NCBI GenBank assembly: GCA_965216025.1
Contig: CBDCEX010000017.1
Span: 992,001 to 1,056,000 of the forward strand
DNA from: JADFQT01 sp965216025
GTDB lineage: Bacteria; Chloroflexota; Dehalococcoidia; Lucifugimonadales; UBA3495
Length of the DNA stretch: 64,000 nucleotides
Direction of reading: 5' to 3'
Below the pieces are notes generated by a model. The model saw only the letters and a list, made by a program, of their open reading frames with translations, did no database searches and was not told the origin of the DNA. Each line of letters starts with the position of its first letter. The stretch's first letter is position 1. Positions 15,424 to 24,470 of this stretch are shown here, one piece after another. A program made the position numbers and the translations under genes.

Positions 15424-16979
15424 CCGAGCTCCACCGGTTCCCCGTACATCGACCAGCACTGGGTGGTTCCCACCGGCCCATGGTCCTTCAGGCGATCGAG
15501 GGATGTGGTGACCATGGAGATGCCCAGCTCCCGGCCCTGTTCCTGGAATGTCCTCTCGGCATCATCATCCCAGCAGACCAGAATCACCGGGTAGCTGTCC
15601 CGCCGCCTGGATGAACTGTAGCCCCGCAGCTTGCCGGACACCCGGGACCTCCCCCTGGCGCTGCGCTCGTACTCGACATAGTGCCACCCCTTACCGTAAG
15701 GGCTCTTTCTGAGATAGAGCATGGCATCCGGGGCTATGCCCCCGCCACTCCCCAGTTGTTCCTCGTGGCGCGTTCCATTGGCCAAGGGGATCGCCAGGGC
15801 GGCGAAAGGCCGCAGCATGGCCCGCAGCCCGTCCTCGTGAGGCTTTGAAACCGTATGTCGCAACTGTCGCGGGGACGCTTCCTGCCACTGGGACAGACCG
15901 GAACTGCTCCTGGCGTGCAGGTGGTGGACCCGGTCCTGTAGAGCCTGGAGGTTCAGACCCCGGCCGCTGGCGAAATACCGGGCATTCTGGCCCTCACCGT
16001 CCACCAGCAGGCACCCGGCGTTGACGAGCCTCCCAATGCTCTGGCGGATCCGGTTCTCCGCAGGCGGTTCGCCCAGCAGCCCCTTGAGAAACCGGAGGTG
16101 GGCCCCAGGCCACTGGACGACCCCTTCCAACGCCCGGTTGCATTCCAATCCGCCGGCCCCCGCCCAAAGAGATTCGGCCAGCAACTCTTGCCAGGAGGTC
16201 CGGCCCGAGCGGTGTTTCACCGGCTGGTACACCCAGCCCAGGCTGGTCCGGACATGGGCGGGTCCGGTGACCGTCCCGTCGGCCAGGCACCGCACCGCCG
16301 CCATCCGGTCCATCTCGAAGTCGAACAGGACCCGGAGGGCCAGCTCACGCTCCCACTCGTCGGCCACCACCAGGTGCACCTGGCTGGGCCACGGCTGGAT
16401 CGCCTGGACCGCCAGGACCTGGCAGTCCAGGGGGAACCGCTCCAGCCTATCGGCCAAGATCGTCTCGGATAGCAGGGACCCGCACCAGAAGAGGGCGACC
16501 CACCCACCCTCAAAGAGGGCCGCGGCGTCGCAGCTGGGACCCTGCTCCCCGGTGGCGTCGAGCCACTGGAACTCCCGCAACGCGCCCATCCCCTTCACAC
16601 TTCCCAGCGCCGGGTACAGTTGTTCCACCGCAGGCAGGAGCTCCACCAGCCGGACACGGGCCGCCTCGTCGTGCCAGGTGGCGCCGGACAAACGGGCTCG
16701 TTCCAGGCACATCTGAGAAAGAAACCAACGCTGTCTCTGCCGGCGGGTGCATCCCAGCTGGGCAGACTCCACCAGACCGGCGCCCCTCAGTCGGCGGAGG
16801 TCGGCAAGCACCCCGAACACCGGACGACCCATGACCCCGGCCAGGTCGTCTCCAGACGCCAGGGGGAGCCACCGCAGGACCCGCAGCACCGCGTCGGCTC
16901 CGGCAGATAGTCCCGCAGCCCTGGCAATCTGCTCCATGGAGTCGGGCCAGGCATCCCCCGGCCTGGCACTCATGGTCAT
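15420..16979 (-). CDS. Replication-relaxation-like protein (winged helix plus PD-(D/E)XK-like domain)
   Basis: 519 residues from an ATG preceded by AGGAGG at 7 bases (the frame opens further upstream, at 17063). The N-terminal ~110 residues look like a winged helix (VLRVLRWLPLASGDDLAGVM, then LRRLRGAGLVES). Near the C-terminus, DAMLYL, WHYVEYERSARGRSRVSGKL and VILVCWDDD fit the D...ExE...K pattern of PD-(D/E)XK-fold domains in replication-relaxation-type proteins of plasmids and integrative elements. The protein at 26032-28529 has the same two-part layout. Its stop codon TAG is contributed by the MITE terminus, so a native tail may be missing. Family assignment is by pattern only. Confidence 0.55.
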   Translation of the reverse strand: MTMSARPGDAWPDSMEQIARAAGLSAGADAVLRVLRWLPLASGDDLAGVMGRPVFGVLADLRRLRGAGLVESAQLGCTRRQRQRWFLSQMCLERARLSGATWHDEAARVRLVELLPAVEQLYPALGSVKGMGALREFQWLDATGEQGPSCDAAALFEGGWVALFWCGSLLSETILADRLERFPLDCQVLAVQAIQPWPSQVHLVVADEWERELALRVLFDFEMDRMAAVRCLADGTVTGPAHVRTSLGWVYQPVKHRSGRTSWQELLAESLWAGAGGLECNRALEGVVQWPGAHLRFLKGLLGEPPAENRIRQSIGRLVNAGCLLVDGEGQNARYFASGRGLNLQALQDRVHHLHARSSSGLSQWQEASPRQLRHTVSKPHEDGLRAMLRPFAALAIPLANGTRHEEQLGSGGGIAPDAMLYLRKSPYGKGWHYVEYERSARGRSRVSGKLRGYSSSRRRDSYPVILVCWDDDAERTFQEQGRELGISMVTTSLDRLKDHGPVGTTQCWSMYGEPVELG

Positions 16980-17063
16980 GGATATTCCTCCTGCGATGCG
17001 AGCTGCAGCTCCTGTTTGGTACTGGCCCTGACGCCCCGGTGCAGCCCGTCTGCATGAGGACAA

Positions 17064-17256
17064 TGAAAATGCTCCACTGGCATCAGTTCAGACCGTATTT
17101 CCTGGATAACCTCTCCGCCCCCAGGCACAGAAAAGGTGTAGATAATTAATATACCCCTTTACTAGCTTTAATACAATAGAAATAGCAAGTCTACTATGAG
17201 ATAACAAACCTAATTGCTTTCAATGAGAACCCAAGTACATATAATCAAATAGTAAA
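17064..17256. other. AT-rich divergent intergenic region
   Basis: Strongly AT-rich (about 17140-17275) between the minus-strand gene ending upstream at 16979 and the plus-strand ORF at 17257, in a GC-rich context. It may hold divergent promoters. I see no iterons or other repeats that would mark an origin. Confidence 0.3.
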
Positions 17257-17796
17257 ATGAACAATTTAAATATGCCCTCCACCGATGGAACTCCGGAGGT
17301 GTCCAGCCCACCATGGAAGCTTTGCCGGAGGGAATTGGTGAATGCGAGGGCCGGAATGGGGAAGCGGCATACGGCATGTGCCCACATTGGAGCCGTAGAG
17401 GCGCTACGGTTCTACCGCACAGAAGATGGGCTTGCCGGGGATTTTGTTAGCGCCGATGGAAAAAGAGCGAAATCGCTGTCGTTGCCCAGCGAAGATGTCA
17501 TTGTTAAGTGTCCAGGGAAGCGGCGTGGGCACTGGCTTCCTAAACTAAAGCCGCACATGCATTCCTTCGTTACTTCCAGCCGGGCACCAGCATTGGATTT
17601 AGCTCCGTACCACCAAAGATGGAGCCAGCATCCCGCATCTGGGCCCTGTCATTCTCAAGACTGCTTGAGCATTCCGTTCATCATCTGCGGCTGTAGTACT
17701 AGGCAGGTCCGGTGTTCCAGAGCATCCGAGCGCCAGTCCTTCACAAATTCCAGAGCCTCGTCCCACCCCATGTTCCAGCAGTTGCAGTGTCATTGA
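17257..17796 (+). CDS. Hypothetical protein, 3' half doubtful
   Basis: The open frame of 179 residues reads protein-like for about 110 residues (HIGAVEALRFYRTEDGLAGD, then VSADGKRAKSLSLPSEDVIV). The rest is Ser/Cys/Gln-rich and overlaps a minus-strand stretch at ~17701-17800 that reads NCWNMGWDEALEFVKDWRSD, which looks like the end of another small gene. That minus-strand fragment ends at CTAGTACTACA (17690-17700), the first 11 bases of the IS701 terminus, hinting at an old insertion. No ribosome binding site is visible before the ATG. Confidence 0.35.
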   Translation: MNNLNMPSTDGTPEVSSPPWKLCRRELVNARAGMGKRHTACAHIGAVEALRFYRTEDGLAGDFVSADGKRAKSLSLPSEDVIVKCPGKRRGHWLPKLKPHMHSFVTSSRAPALDLAPYHQRWSQHPASGPCHSQDCLSIPFIICGCSTRQVRCSRASERQSFTNSRASSHPMFQQLQCH

Positions 17797-17854
17797 CCAG
17801 CAAGCCTTAATAAGGAAACTGTATTTGCGCCTCATCTGGCAGGGAGACAGCGCA

Positions 17855-18460
17855 TTACCACACCTTTTCGGAGCCTTTTCCGGCCAATCTCGGCCTCGAA
17901 AGGCGCTCCATGACGGCAGGAAACACCGGCTCCGGCTCCTTCCACTCCGGCTGCTCCCAGAACCTCCACCATGACCTGGCCCTCAGTTTCGGCGGCTGCC
18001 AGGTCATGACATCCTCGGCCCTGACGAGGAGGCACTCCAGGAACTCCTGGCGGCTGAGGCCCGCGCGGTTAGCCAGGACGCCCAGGGCATCGGCGGTCTG
18101 CTGGTCCCAGGAGACGACGTGCTCGGCCCGGAGGATGAGCATCTCCAGAAGGTCCTTCTTGGTCATGCCGATGCTGGTGGCCTGGGCCCCCAGCATCGGC
18201 ATGACCCTGGGGTCCAGGGAGAGGTCCTCGGCCGAGAGGATCAGGGTTTCCAGATAGCTGCTCATGGAGACACCGGCCGCGTCGGCCTGGGTGGCCAGGA
18301 GGGCATGGACACCGTCATCCATGGTGAAGGACTTCTGTTTCCGCCTCCGGTTTGGCCCTTGGGTCTCCGTCGGGGCCTTCTGTCCGTCTGTCGTGACATT
18401 GTCGATAGGGCGTTCCTCAGCCGCCGTGAGTTCCTGCCCCATAGTGTCTATGTCCTGCAT
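17855..18460 (-). CDS. Protein of three ~36-residue helical repeats, possible DNA-binding accessory factor
   Basis: 201 residues. After a charged N-terminus and KQKSFTMDD, three similar units follow: ALLATQADAAGVSMSSYLET with LILSAEDLSLD; MLGAQATSIGMTKKDLLEML with ILRAEHVVSWD; and ALGVLANRAGLSRQEFLECL with LVRAEDVMTW. Each has the small-x-x-A-x-x-x-G-(V/M/L)-(S/T)-x-x-x-(F/L)-L-E core seen in the helical half of ribbon-helix-helix proteins. The C-terminus is Trp/Pro-rich. Function unknown; a role in DNA binding or plasmid/element maintenance is inference. IS66 has inserted just upstream of its start. Confidence 0.65.
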   Translation of the reverse strand: MQDIDTMGQELTAAEERPIDNVTTDGQKAPTETQGPNRRRKQKSFTMDDGVHALLATQADAAGVSMSSYLETLILSAEDLSLDPRVMPMLGAQATSIGMTKKDLLEMLILRAEHVVSWDQQTADALGVLANRAGLSRQEFLECLLVRAEDVMTWQPPKLRARSWWRFWEQPEWKEPEPVFPAVMERLSRPRLAGKGSEKVW

Positions 18461-18488
18461 GGCCTCTGTCGTTAGCTCCTGGACGCTG

Positions 18489-19918
18489 GTAAGTGTTCAG
18501 ATTTGAGGGGAAGCGAGCAACCGGCGGCATTCCAGGAGGGGATTGAGACCTCTGGCCCGCCAGGTGCCAAAGAGGGATGCCAAGGTCATCTTGCTGTCGG
18601 TGCCCTGCCCTGAGCGGGTGCCGCCGCTGATCTTGCGACTGGTTACCAGATGCCGCAGGCTCCGCTCGGCGGCGTTGTTGTCTGAGGGCACGGCTGGGTC
18701 CGACACGAAGACAAACAGTTCCTTGATGAACCGTTCCATGCGCCGGCAGAGCTTGGCCTGAACCGCCAGGGGATCTTTAAGGAAAGGCCGTGCCAAGACC
18801 ATTAGTTTCTCCTCCAGCATTAGCTGGGTGCGATGGCCTGGCTGGGCTCGGGGAAGGACCGAGCCCTTGGCCTCCGTGTAGACCTGGTGAACCGCCTCGG
18901 CCCACTGAGCCAGCCCAGCGTCTTCTGGGTACAACCCTTTCAGGTCATGGATATCCCGAGCAGATGAGCCCAGCATCGTTGCTTCAGGCCCGGGTAGTGG
19001 TTATAGGCGGCGTAGAAATCACTGACCAACACTCCGCTGAAGGAGGAATCCAGCACCTCATCCACCACCCCCTTATCCCGACCCCGACGCAGGAAGTATC
19101 GTTCGCTGGGAGTGCTGAAGGTCCAAACATAGCCGTTGCTCCCGTCCTGGCGCCAGCCGGTTTCGTCGCCCTGCACCACGGGACTGGCGCGGACTTGCTC
19201 GAGCACCTCTCGCACCGCCGTCTCAGCCTGACGGGCTACTCCATGGACGGCCTGGACGATGGCACCAACACTCAGGTGCAACTGATGGACGGTCTCCAGG
19301 TACCATTGGATGATTCTTATGGGCAACCGTCCCTCCTCCCGCAGGGTCACCATCAGGCTTACCAGATTGACCCCCAGGCGCTGCTGGCCCAGAGCCACCC
19401 CCTGCAGGGCCTCTTTGGGCAGCCGGCGCCGCTGGCATACCGGACAGATGCGGGCTACCAGGGCGTGCTCGGTCACTTCTACCGGAGCCACCGGTAGCTC
19501 AATGACTTCCCGAGTTCGCTGTACCCATCCGCCGTTCAGGTGAGTCCCGCAGTCGGGACAGACCGCCACGGCATGCTCCACCCGCTGGGTAGGAGTCATG
19601 CGCTGGCGGGCGAAGCCATGGCGGCGCGGCTTTCTGGGCTCCTTTTTCTCCGGCGCTTGCCGGCTGGAGTGCGGCTGATTACCCGGCATCCCCGACGACC
19701 CGCGCCGGTTGGGACGGGATTCCAGAACCCCAATCCGCCTTTGCAAATCGGCAATGACTGCCCGCTGGCCGGCAATTATCTCCAGCAGAGTTTCGCGACT
19801 CGCCGCGTTCAGGTCTAGTTCAGTGTCCACCTCCCTGGTATGCCACAACTCCCCCGGCCATGCCAGCGTTTTTCCAACGGCTTTGAGCCAATTCACCTCA
19901 TCAAGTCTGAACAGTTAC
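18489..19918 (-). mobile_element. IS66-type element, single-ORF type
   Basis: 1430 bp with ends GTAAGTGTTCAGATTTGAGG and, inverted, GTAACTGTTCAGACTTGATG. An exact 8-bp duplication GGACGCTG flanks it (18481-18488 and 19919-19926), the size typical of IS66. No TnpB/TnpC-type accessory genes are present. A partial copy lies at 59633-60159. Confidence 0.9.
18497..19896 (-). pseudogene. IS66-family transposase, frameshifted
   Basis: The N-terminal part (18940-19896, 318 residues) has a coiled LEIIAGQRAVIADLQRRI region, a CPDCG...CPVC zinc ribbon, and the start of the DDE core (VVQGDETGWRQDG, VLVSDFYAAY, QRCWAHLL). The C-terminal part (18497-18976, 159 residues) continues as RDIHDLKGLYPEDAGLAQWA and SDNNAAERSLRHLVTSRKIS, which includes the final glutamate. 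The break falls inside the conserved HLLRDIHDL motif; loss of one base near 18960 explains it. Element ends are intact, so it could still be mobilised in trans. Confidence 0.85.
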
Positions 19919-19926
19919 GGACGCTG

Positions 19927-20183
19927 GTGTCGACATGGTTCTCCATCCTTCCGGCCCTCCGCATCTGCTGTCGATAGGTTGTCGTTACATGGCATCATAG
20001 CCCGGGCGCGGTGGTCGCTGGCCTGTTTGGGCGGTGCGGGTTTGTGTCAATATGCCCAGGTGCGGCATCAGTGGCCATGGGGGCGGAAACCAGGGAACAT
20101 CGTCCGAGTCGCAGCGCGGCCAGCTGCCTATTCACGGCTGCGGGCCTTCTGCCGGGCGCTCAGAATGGTTGTTGTCCGAACCA
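19927..20183. other. Intergenic, no gene recognised
   Basis: GC-rich sequence between the IS66 target duplication and the zinc-ribbon gene. Open frames here look like random translation on both strands. Confidence 0.3.
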
Positions 20184-20477
20184 TCACCCGCCGCCCAGGA
20201 CCAGGACCACTTTGCAGCGGCCGCACCTGGCGAGCCTTTGCCCGGGCTGGGGCTGGCCTTCGCCGGTGACCTTGAAACCGCAACCAGGGCACTCGAGGCT
20301 CCAGTGAAACTTCAGCAGATCCTTGCATACCATCCGCTGCGTACCACCGCCCTTCTTCCCAGGCGGCTTCGTCGGCGGCACGGGAGGCACGGTTACCTCG
20401 TCGAGGGCGGCGATCTCCTCCCTGGTAAGCTTCTCTCTGGGCTTGGACCGTCCCAGCAGCGAGTTTCTGTTGGTCAT
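20184..20477 (-). CDS. Small zinc-ribbon protein
   Basis: 97 residues with ribosome binding site AAGGGGGAAC before the ATG. The N-terminus (MTNRNSLLGRSKPREKLTRE, then IAALD) is followed by a Pro-rich linker and a four-cysteine ribbon: CPGCGFKVTGEG, then RLARCGRCK. It is the intact version of the family also seen at 4344-4622, which lacks one of the cysteines. A role in nucleic-acid or protein binding is plausible; I do not recognise a named family. Confidence 0.7.
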   Translation of the reverse strand: MTNRNSLLGRSKPREKLTREEIAALDEVTVPPVPPTKPPGKKGGGTQRMVCKDLLKFHWSLECPGCGFKVTGEGQPQPGQRLARCGRCKVVLVLGGG

Positions 20478-20724
20478 GTTCCCCCTTGTCTCAGTTTCCC
20501 CCGGTTTGGTTCGCGCAACCTCTTATGTCGCCCTGCTGGGCGTGCCAGGGCTTGATTTTCGGCCCATTCCCCGTCTGAGGTGACCCGTTCCTGAAAGCCC
20601 GAAAACGGGGCTATTGGGGGCGCCCCATGGCGGGCTAATATGTGAGGCGTTGGCGCTGCATCTGCTCCATTGGTGAGGAATTGTTGGCCAAGGCGCTGAG
20701 ATTCCACACAGGAGGTACACAATA

Positions 20725-20877
20725 CTAAGCTAAAGCCAAGGTGAAATGTACATATCGCTAGACCGCACTGTCGGTGCCTACCCAGTGGGGACCTAAGGGT
20801 GATATGAGTTACCGTGGAGTCCTTTCGGTCGTCGTCAAGACCCCCGAAATGCACATCCCACCTTGGTATTGGTTTAG
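20725..20877. mobile_element. MITE family 2, copy a
   Basis: About 153 bp with imperfect inverted ends (CTAAGCTAAAGCCAAGG and, inverted, CTAAACCAATACCAAGG). The interior matches the complement of the copy at 44476-44642. The ends resemble those of the IS630 type 2 elements at 61738 and 63257. Confidence 0.75.
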
Positions 20878-21016
20878 CAGCAACCGCTGCCCTCAGTTTA
20901 GGAGCAGGACCCTCGCTTAGCTACCTGTCCAGTTTCCTGGGTCCACCTCACTCTTCGGCAGTAACCAACCAACTAATCCATGATTTGGTCAGTTGCCGTT
21001 GGGCAAATGTACCTGC

Positions 21017-21135
21017 CTAAACCAAAGCCAAGGTGGGAACTACATGGACAGTGGGATTAAAACTGGCTTGAGAGTGTCTGAAGAGTTCCTCGGCGGGTTT
21101 AGCTTTATGTACTTTTCACCTTGGTGTTAGTTTAG
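21017..21135. mobile_element. MITE family 2, copy b
   Basis: 119 bp, starting CTAAACCAAAGCCAAGGTGG and ending CACCTTGGTGTTAGTTTAG. It truncates the 3' end of the minus-strand gene at 21127. Confidence 0.7.
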
Positions 21136-21273
21136 ACGCGCCGACGCAGGATCGGCGGAACATCGCAGGTCTGGCAGCACCCCTCGAGGAAGGCTGAGGC
21201 CGGCGTCGGCGTCCAGGGCGCGGCGTTCCTCGAGGGTGAGCCGGAACTTGCAAACGGTGGAGCGGGTGGCCAT
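21127..21273 (-). pseudogene. Ribbon-helix-helix/MobC-like N-terminal fragment
   Basis: From an internal ATG the protein begins MATRSTVCKFRLTLEERRAL then DADAGLS, like the start of small ribbon-helix-helix proteins that accompany relaxases (K-x-R-L-T-x-E-E-x-x-x-L). Only about 30 residues are natural; the frame then runs into the MITE at 21135. Too short for a firm family call. Confidence 0.35.
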
Positions 21274-21691
21274 GGGGAAAATGGTGCCATCGGGGCGGGG
21301 ATTGTGGCCGCCAGCGTCAGGGCGGGGTGCAAGGAAGTGAACCGGATCCTTCGGGACCTCATCCCGGTCCCAGCCACCCAGCGCGGACGGCGGAACTCTT
21401 CGCCTGGATTCGCGAGCTGGAGTCCCAGCGAGGCACGAAGTAAAGCCCGGGTCACCCCGGGTCGCCGGCACTTTCCCATGTTCGCCCCCTGCGGATTCAG
21501 CCCCGCAGGGGGTTCATTCATGCCCCACGCGGAGCTGGCGGGTACATAACCGGCCCCAGGCCCGGGTGGTAGACCTGGGAATGAACCCTTCATCATGACT
21601 TGCTTCTCAATTGGGGCGGCCGTGTCCCTGTTGGCGGGAACGAGGCCCCGTCCGCCCGGTCCGACACTACAATCAAAAGGAGAAGTGAATC

Positions 21692-22360
21692 ATGGAACTC
21701 TATCCAACATTCCCCACCTGCCGCGAGGACACGCCAAAGCGGCAGGCCGAGAAGCAAATCTACGAGGCATTCAAGTCCTGCGACTTCGATGGTCGCGTCC
21801 TCTACGAGGTCAAGCCCCTCCACACCGCCCCACAGCTCGACTTCGCGGTGTGGATTGTCGGCGTCGGCATCTTCGGGATCCAGACCAAGGGTGGCAGGTA
21901 CATCATCATTGACGGTGAGTGGTACCTGGTCACCGACCGGGGCCGGATCCGCAAGGAGTCGCCGATCCCCGGGACGTGGGACGCTGCCATGGCCATCCGC
22001 GACGTAGTCCAGGAAATGTTCCACCAGAGCATCTTCGTAATCCCGGTCCTGGCCATGCCCAACATGGAGCCAAACGAGGACATCGAGGCCCTCGCCGGGT
22101 CCAGGAACGTCGCGATGCACTGGGGAGACCCTTCCCAGATCGTCGACCACCTCGTCCAGTTGGCCATCGACCGGAAGGTCTACATCACGCCCACGCCGGC
22201 CAGCATCGCCGCCCAGGTGCAGCTGGTCGAGCCCGGGCTGGTGCTACCGCGCCAGGCTCCGGCCGGACTGGAAGCCCCGCAGGAGCTCCACATCCACGTC
22301 GAGCACTTGCACATCCACATCCCCCAGGGCCTGTCGGAACTGCGGGGGACGGCGGACTAG
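21692..22360 (+). CDS. NERD-domain (nuclease-related) protein
   Basis: 222 residues with a good ribosome binding site (AAAGGAGAAGTG). The N-terminal ~130 residues match the NERD pattern: RQAEKQIYEAFKSCD, VLYEVKP, QLDFAVWIVGVGIFGIQTKG, then WDAAMAIRDVVQEMF. NERD is related to restriction-endonuclease folds and is found on mobile elements. The C-terminus is His-rich (HIHVEHLHIHIP), which could bind metal. No membrane segment. Catalytic activity is not certain. Confidence 0.75.
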   Translation: MELYPTFPTCREDTPKRQAEKQIYEAFKSCDFDGRVLYEVKPLHTAPQLDFAVWIVGVGIFGIQTKGGRYIIIDGEWYLVTDRGRIRKESPIPGTWDAAMAIRDVVQEMFHQSIFVIPVLAMPNMEPNEDIEALAGSRNVAMHWGDPSQIVDHLVQLAIDRKVYITPTPASIAAQVQLVEPGLVLPRQAPAGLEAPQELHIHVEHLHIHIPQGLSELRGTAD

Positions 22361-22529
22361 CACCCAGCAGCCCCCGGTGGACCTGGTCGAGGACGGCGGC
22401 CAGGAGGACCGGGGGCGAAGAGATATTCAAGGCCGACAAGTGGAGAGTAGATTCATTCGCCCGGTACTTGGAAGACAGAATTGGCTGACTCAGGCACTCC
22501 GATGGGCAGCGGCACCGAGCTGGCGACGG

Positions 22530-22979
22530 ATGGCTGAAACCAACCACGACGGCTGCGAACAGGAATGCGGCTGCTGGGAGGATGGCTTCGCCGATGCCCT
22601 GGCGGGGATGCAGGAGTGGTCCATAACCGTCCACGATGGCACCTGCAGGTGCGAGTTCTGTGTCACCGGCATCGCCCTCATCGAAGCCGCCCTGGGCGAT
22701 ATGGCCGGCATGCTACGCGAGATCCGCGGCGAACTGAAGCCTGCCGATCCCTCCGACGAGCTCACCGTCCCCGGACCGCCGGAGGGGATCCCCGCCCTCC
22801 GGCGGTGTTCATCAACAGCGGCGCTGGAGTTGGTCATCAGGCCGGGAAGGAACCCCTGGCCGGCGAGCGGAGTCGCTGGAGCAACTTCCGCGGCAGCACC
22901 GGACGCATCAGAGGCCGCCGCCAAGCCGGAACCCAAGTGTCCCGTACTCCTAGTACTACAACGACGAGTTGTCTGGTAG
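22530..22979 (+). CDS. Cysteine-cluster hypothetical protein, truncated by IS701
   Basis: 149 residues as read. The N-terminus has clustered cysteines (CEQECGCWEDGFADALAGM, then CRCEFCVTGIALIEAALGD) and is probably a metal-binding domain, followed by an Ala/Pro-rich linker. The last ~10 codons lie in the IS701 terminus at 22950, so the natural end is gone. The start at 22530 has no clear ribosome binding site. Function unknown. Confidence 0.5.
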   Translation: MAETNHDGCEQECGCWEDGFADALAGMQEWSITVHDGTCRCEFCVTGIALIEAALGDMAGMLREIRGELKPADPSDELTVPGPPEGIPALRRCSSTAALELVIRPGRNPWPASGVAGATSAAAPDASEAAAKPEPKCPVLLVLQRRVVW

Positions 22980-24409
22980 GATGGCTGGACAGATGATGTT
23001 GGGTGGTTTGAGTGATGGATGCGGCGAGCTTCGAGCGGGTCTACGACAGCCTTCAGGAATTCCACGCCTTCTTTGCGGCCTCCTTCGGCCGCAAGCAGTG
23101 GCGAGATCACAGCGGGAATTACCTTCAGGCGCTGCTGGTGCAGGACCAGGAGCGGCGCAACGCCGAGAATCTCTCGGAATCGGTGGGCATCTCGGCCCGG
23201 GCGATGCAGCGCTTTCTCACCGAGGCCCGGTGGTCCGATGAGACAGTCATAGGGCGGTTGCAGGAATACTTGGCCCCCAGGCTGGGACACCCGGAGGCGG
23301 TGTGGGTGTTCGATGGCAGCGACTTCCCCAAGCAGGGCAGGAAATCGGCGGGAGTGGCCCGGCAGTACTGCGGCAGGCTGGGCAAGGTGGCCAACTGCCA
23401 GGGTGGGATGTTCCTGGCCTACGTCAGCCCGCTGGGCCGGGCGTTGGTGGACAAGCGGCTGTATCTGCCCAAGAGTTGGACCTCCGACCAGGACCGGTGT
23501 GCTGCGGCGGGTGTGCCGGAGGACCGGCGGAACTACCGGTCAAAGACGGAGTTGGCCCTGGAGATGCTGGAGCGGGTCCTGGAGTTGGGCTACCTCAGGG
23601 CCGAGTGGGTTGCCGGAGACGACGCCTTCGGGATGTCGCCGACCTTCCGGGAGGGACTGGCGGCCCTGGGGATGCGCTACGTGCTGGACGTTCCGGGCGG
23701 CACTACGGTCTGGCCCTTGGACCCGGCTTGGACCAGTCCGGAATATCCGGGGTTCGGCCGCCCCCGCAAACCCAAGCTGCGGCCTGGGCAGCGGCGGACC
23801 ATGGAGCAGCGCGGTGATGAACTGCCGGATGAGGCTTGGCGGGAGATAACGGTGGCCCAGGGAAGCCAGGGGCCGCGCACCTACCGGTTCAGTGCCCAGC
23901 GGGTGCGGGCCACCAGGAGGCGCAAGCCCGGCGAGGAACTGTGGGCCGTCTGGCGCCGGAACCTGGACGGCAGCGAGCCCCGCTACTACCTGTCCAACGC
24001 TCCCGAGGGCACAACCTTGGAGACTCTGGCCTACGTGGGTGGGTCCAGGTGGCGCATTGAAACGGAGTTCGAGACTGAGAAGGGTGACGTGGGGCTGGAC
24101 GAATACGAGACCCGCAGCTGGGCAGGGTGGCATCACCACATAGCCATGTGCCTGCTGGGTGGGGCGTTCCTGCTGAGCCTGCAGCAGGATTGGGGGGGAA
24201 AAGATGCCCCGGATCACGAGGCCACAGGTGTACCGGGTGGTGCGGGAGATGCTGCCCCGGGAGCAGTTCGGGCCCGATCAATTGCTGTTGTGGCTGGAGG
24301 ATACGCAGCTACGCAACGAACGGGCTCGCCGTTCCCACGAGAGACGCCGCTCCACCCGCCGCGAAAGCAGGATGGAGCCGCCACCTTAAACCCGTCGTTG
24401 TAGTACTAG
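22950..24409 (+). mobile_element. IS701-type element, copy 1
   Basis: 1460 bp with ends CTAGTACTACAACGACG on both sides (left continues AGTT, right GGTT). CTAG is the apparent 4-bp target. The right CTAG (24406-24409) is shared with the adjoining IS630 copy 2. Confidence 0.9.
23012..24403 (+). CDS. IS701-family transposase
   Basis: 463 residues. DDE core with VWVFDGSDFPKQG, a central WVAGDDAFGMSPTFREGL and RWRIETEFETEKGDVGLDEY. After SLQQDWG the open frame reads unnatural Gly/Ala/Pro-rich sequence, while a neighbouring frame from 24204 reads MPRITRPQVYRVVREMLPRE and continues naturally to 24389. The switch is at a G7A4 run near 24190. The same switch exists in copy 2, so it is ancestral or a programmed slip, not a private error. 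The likelier start is the ATG at 23015. Confidence 0.85.
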   Translation: MMDAASFERVYDSLQEFHAFFAASFGRKQWRDHSGNYLQALLVQDQERRNAENLSESVGISARAMQRFLTEARWSDETVIGRLQEYLAPRLGHPEAVWVFDGSDFPKQGRKSAGVARQYCGRLGKVANCQGGMFLAYVSPLGRALVDKRLYLPKSWTSDQDRCAAAGVPEDRRNYRSKTELALEMLERVLELGYLRAEWVAGDDAFGMSPTFREGLAALGMRYVLDVPGGTTVWPLDPAWTSPEYPGFGRPRKPKLRPGQRRTMEQRGDELPDEAWREITVAQGSQGPRTYRFSAQRVRATRRRKPGEELWAVWRRNLDGSEPRYYLSNAPEGTTLETLAYVGGSRWRIETEFETEKGDVGLDEYETRSWAGWHHHIAMCLLGGAFLLSLQQDWGGKDAPDHEATGVPGGAGDAAPGAVRARSIAVVAGGYAATQRTGSPFPRETPLHPPRKQDGAATLNPSL

Positions 24410-24470
24410 TACAGGTGGGCTGAAAAGCCCGAGTAGTATAATGAGCGCGTTGAGGTTGGAGAGATGAAGT

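Noticed and set aside
17140..17275. Replication origin in the AT-rich stretch
   Set aside because: No DnaA boxes, iterons or palindromes stood out; AT-richness alone is weak evidence.
23540..24217. 225-residue minus-strand open frame
   Set aside because: Antisense of the IS701 transposase; composition-driven.
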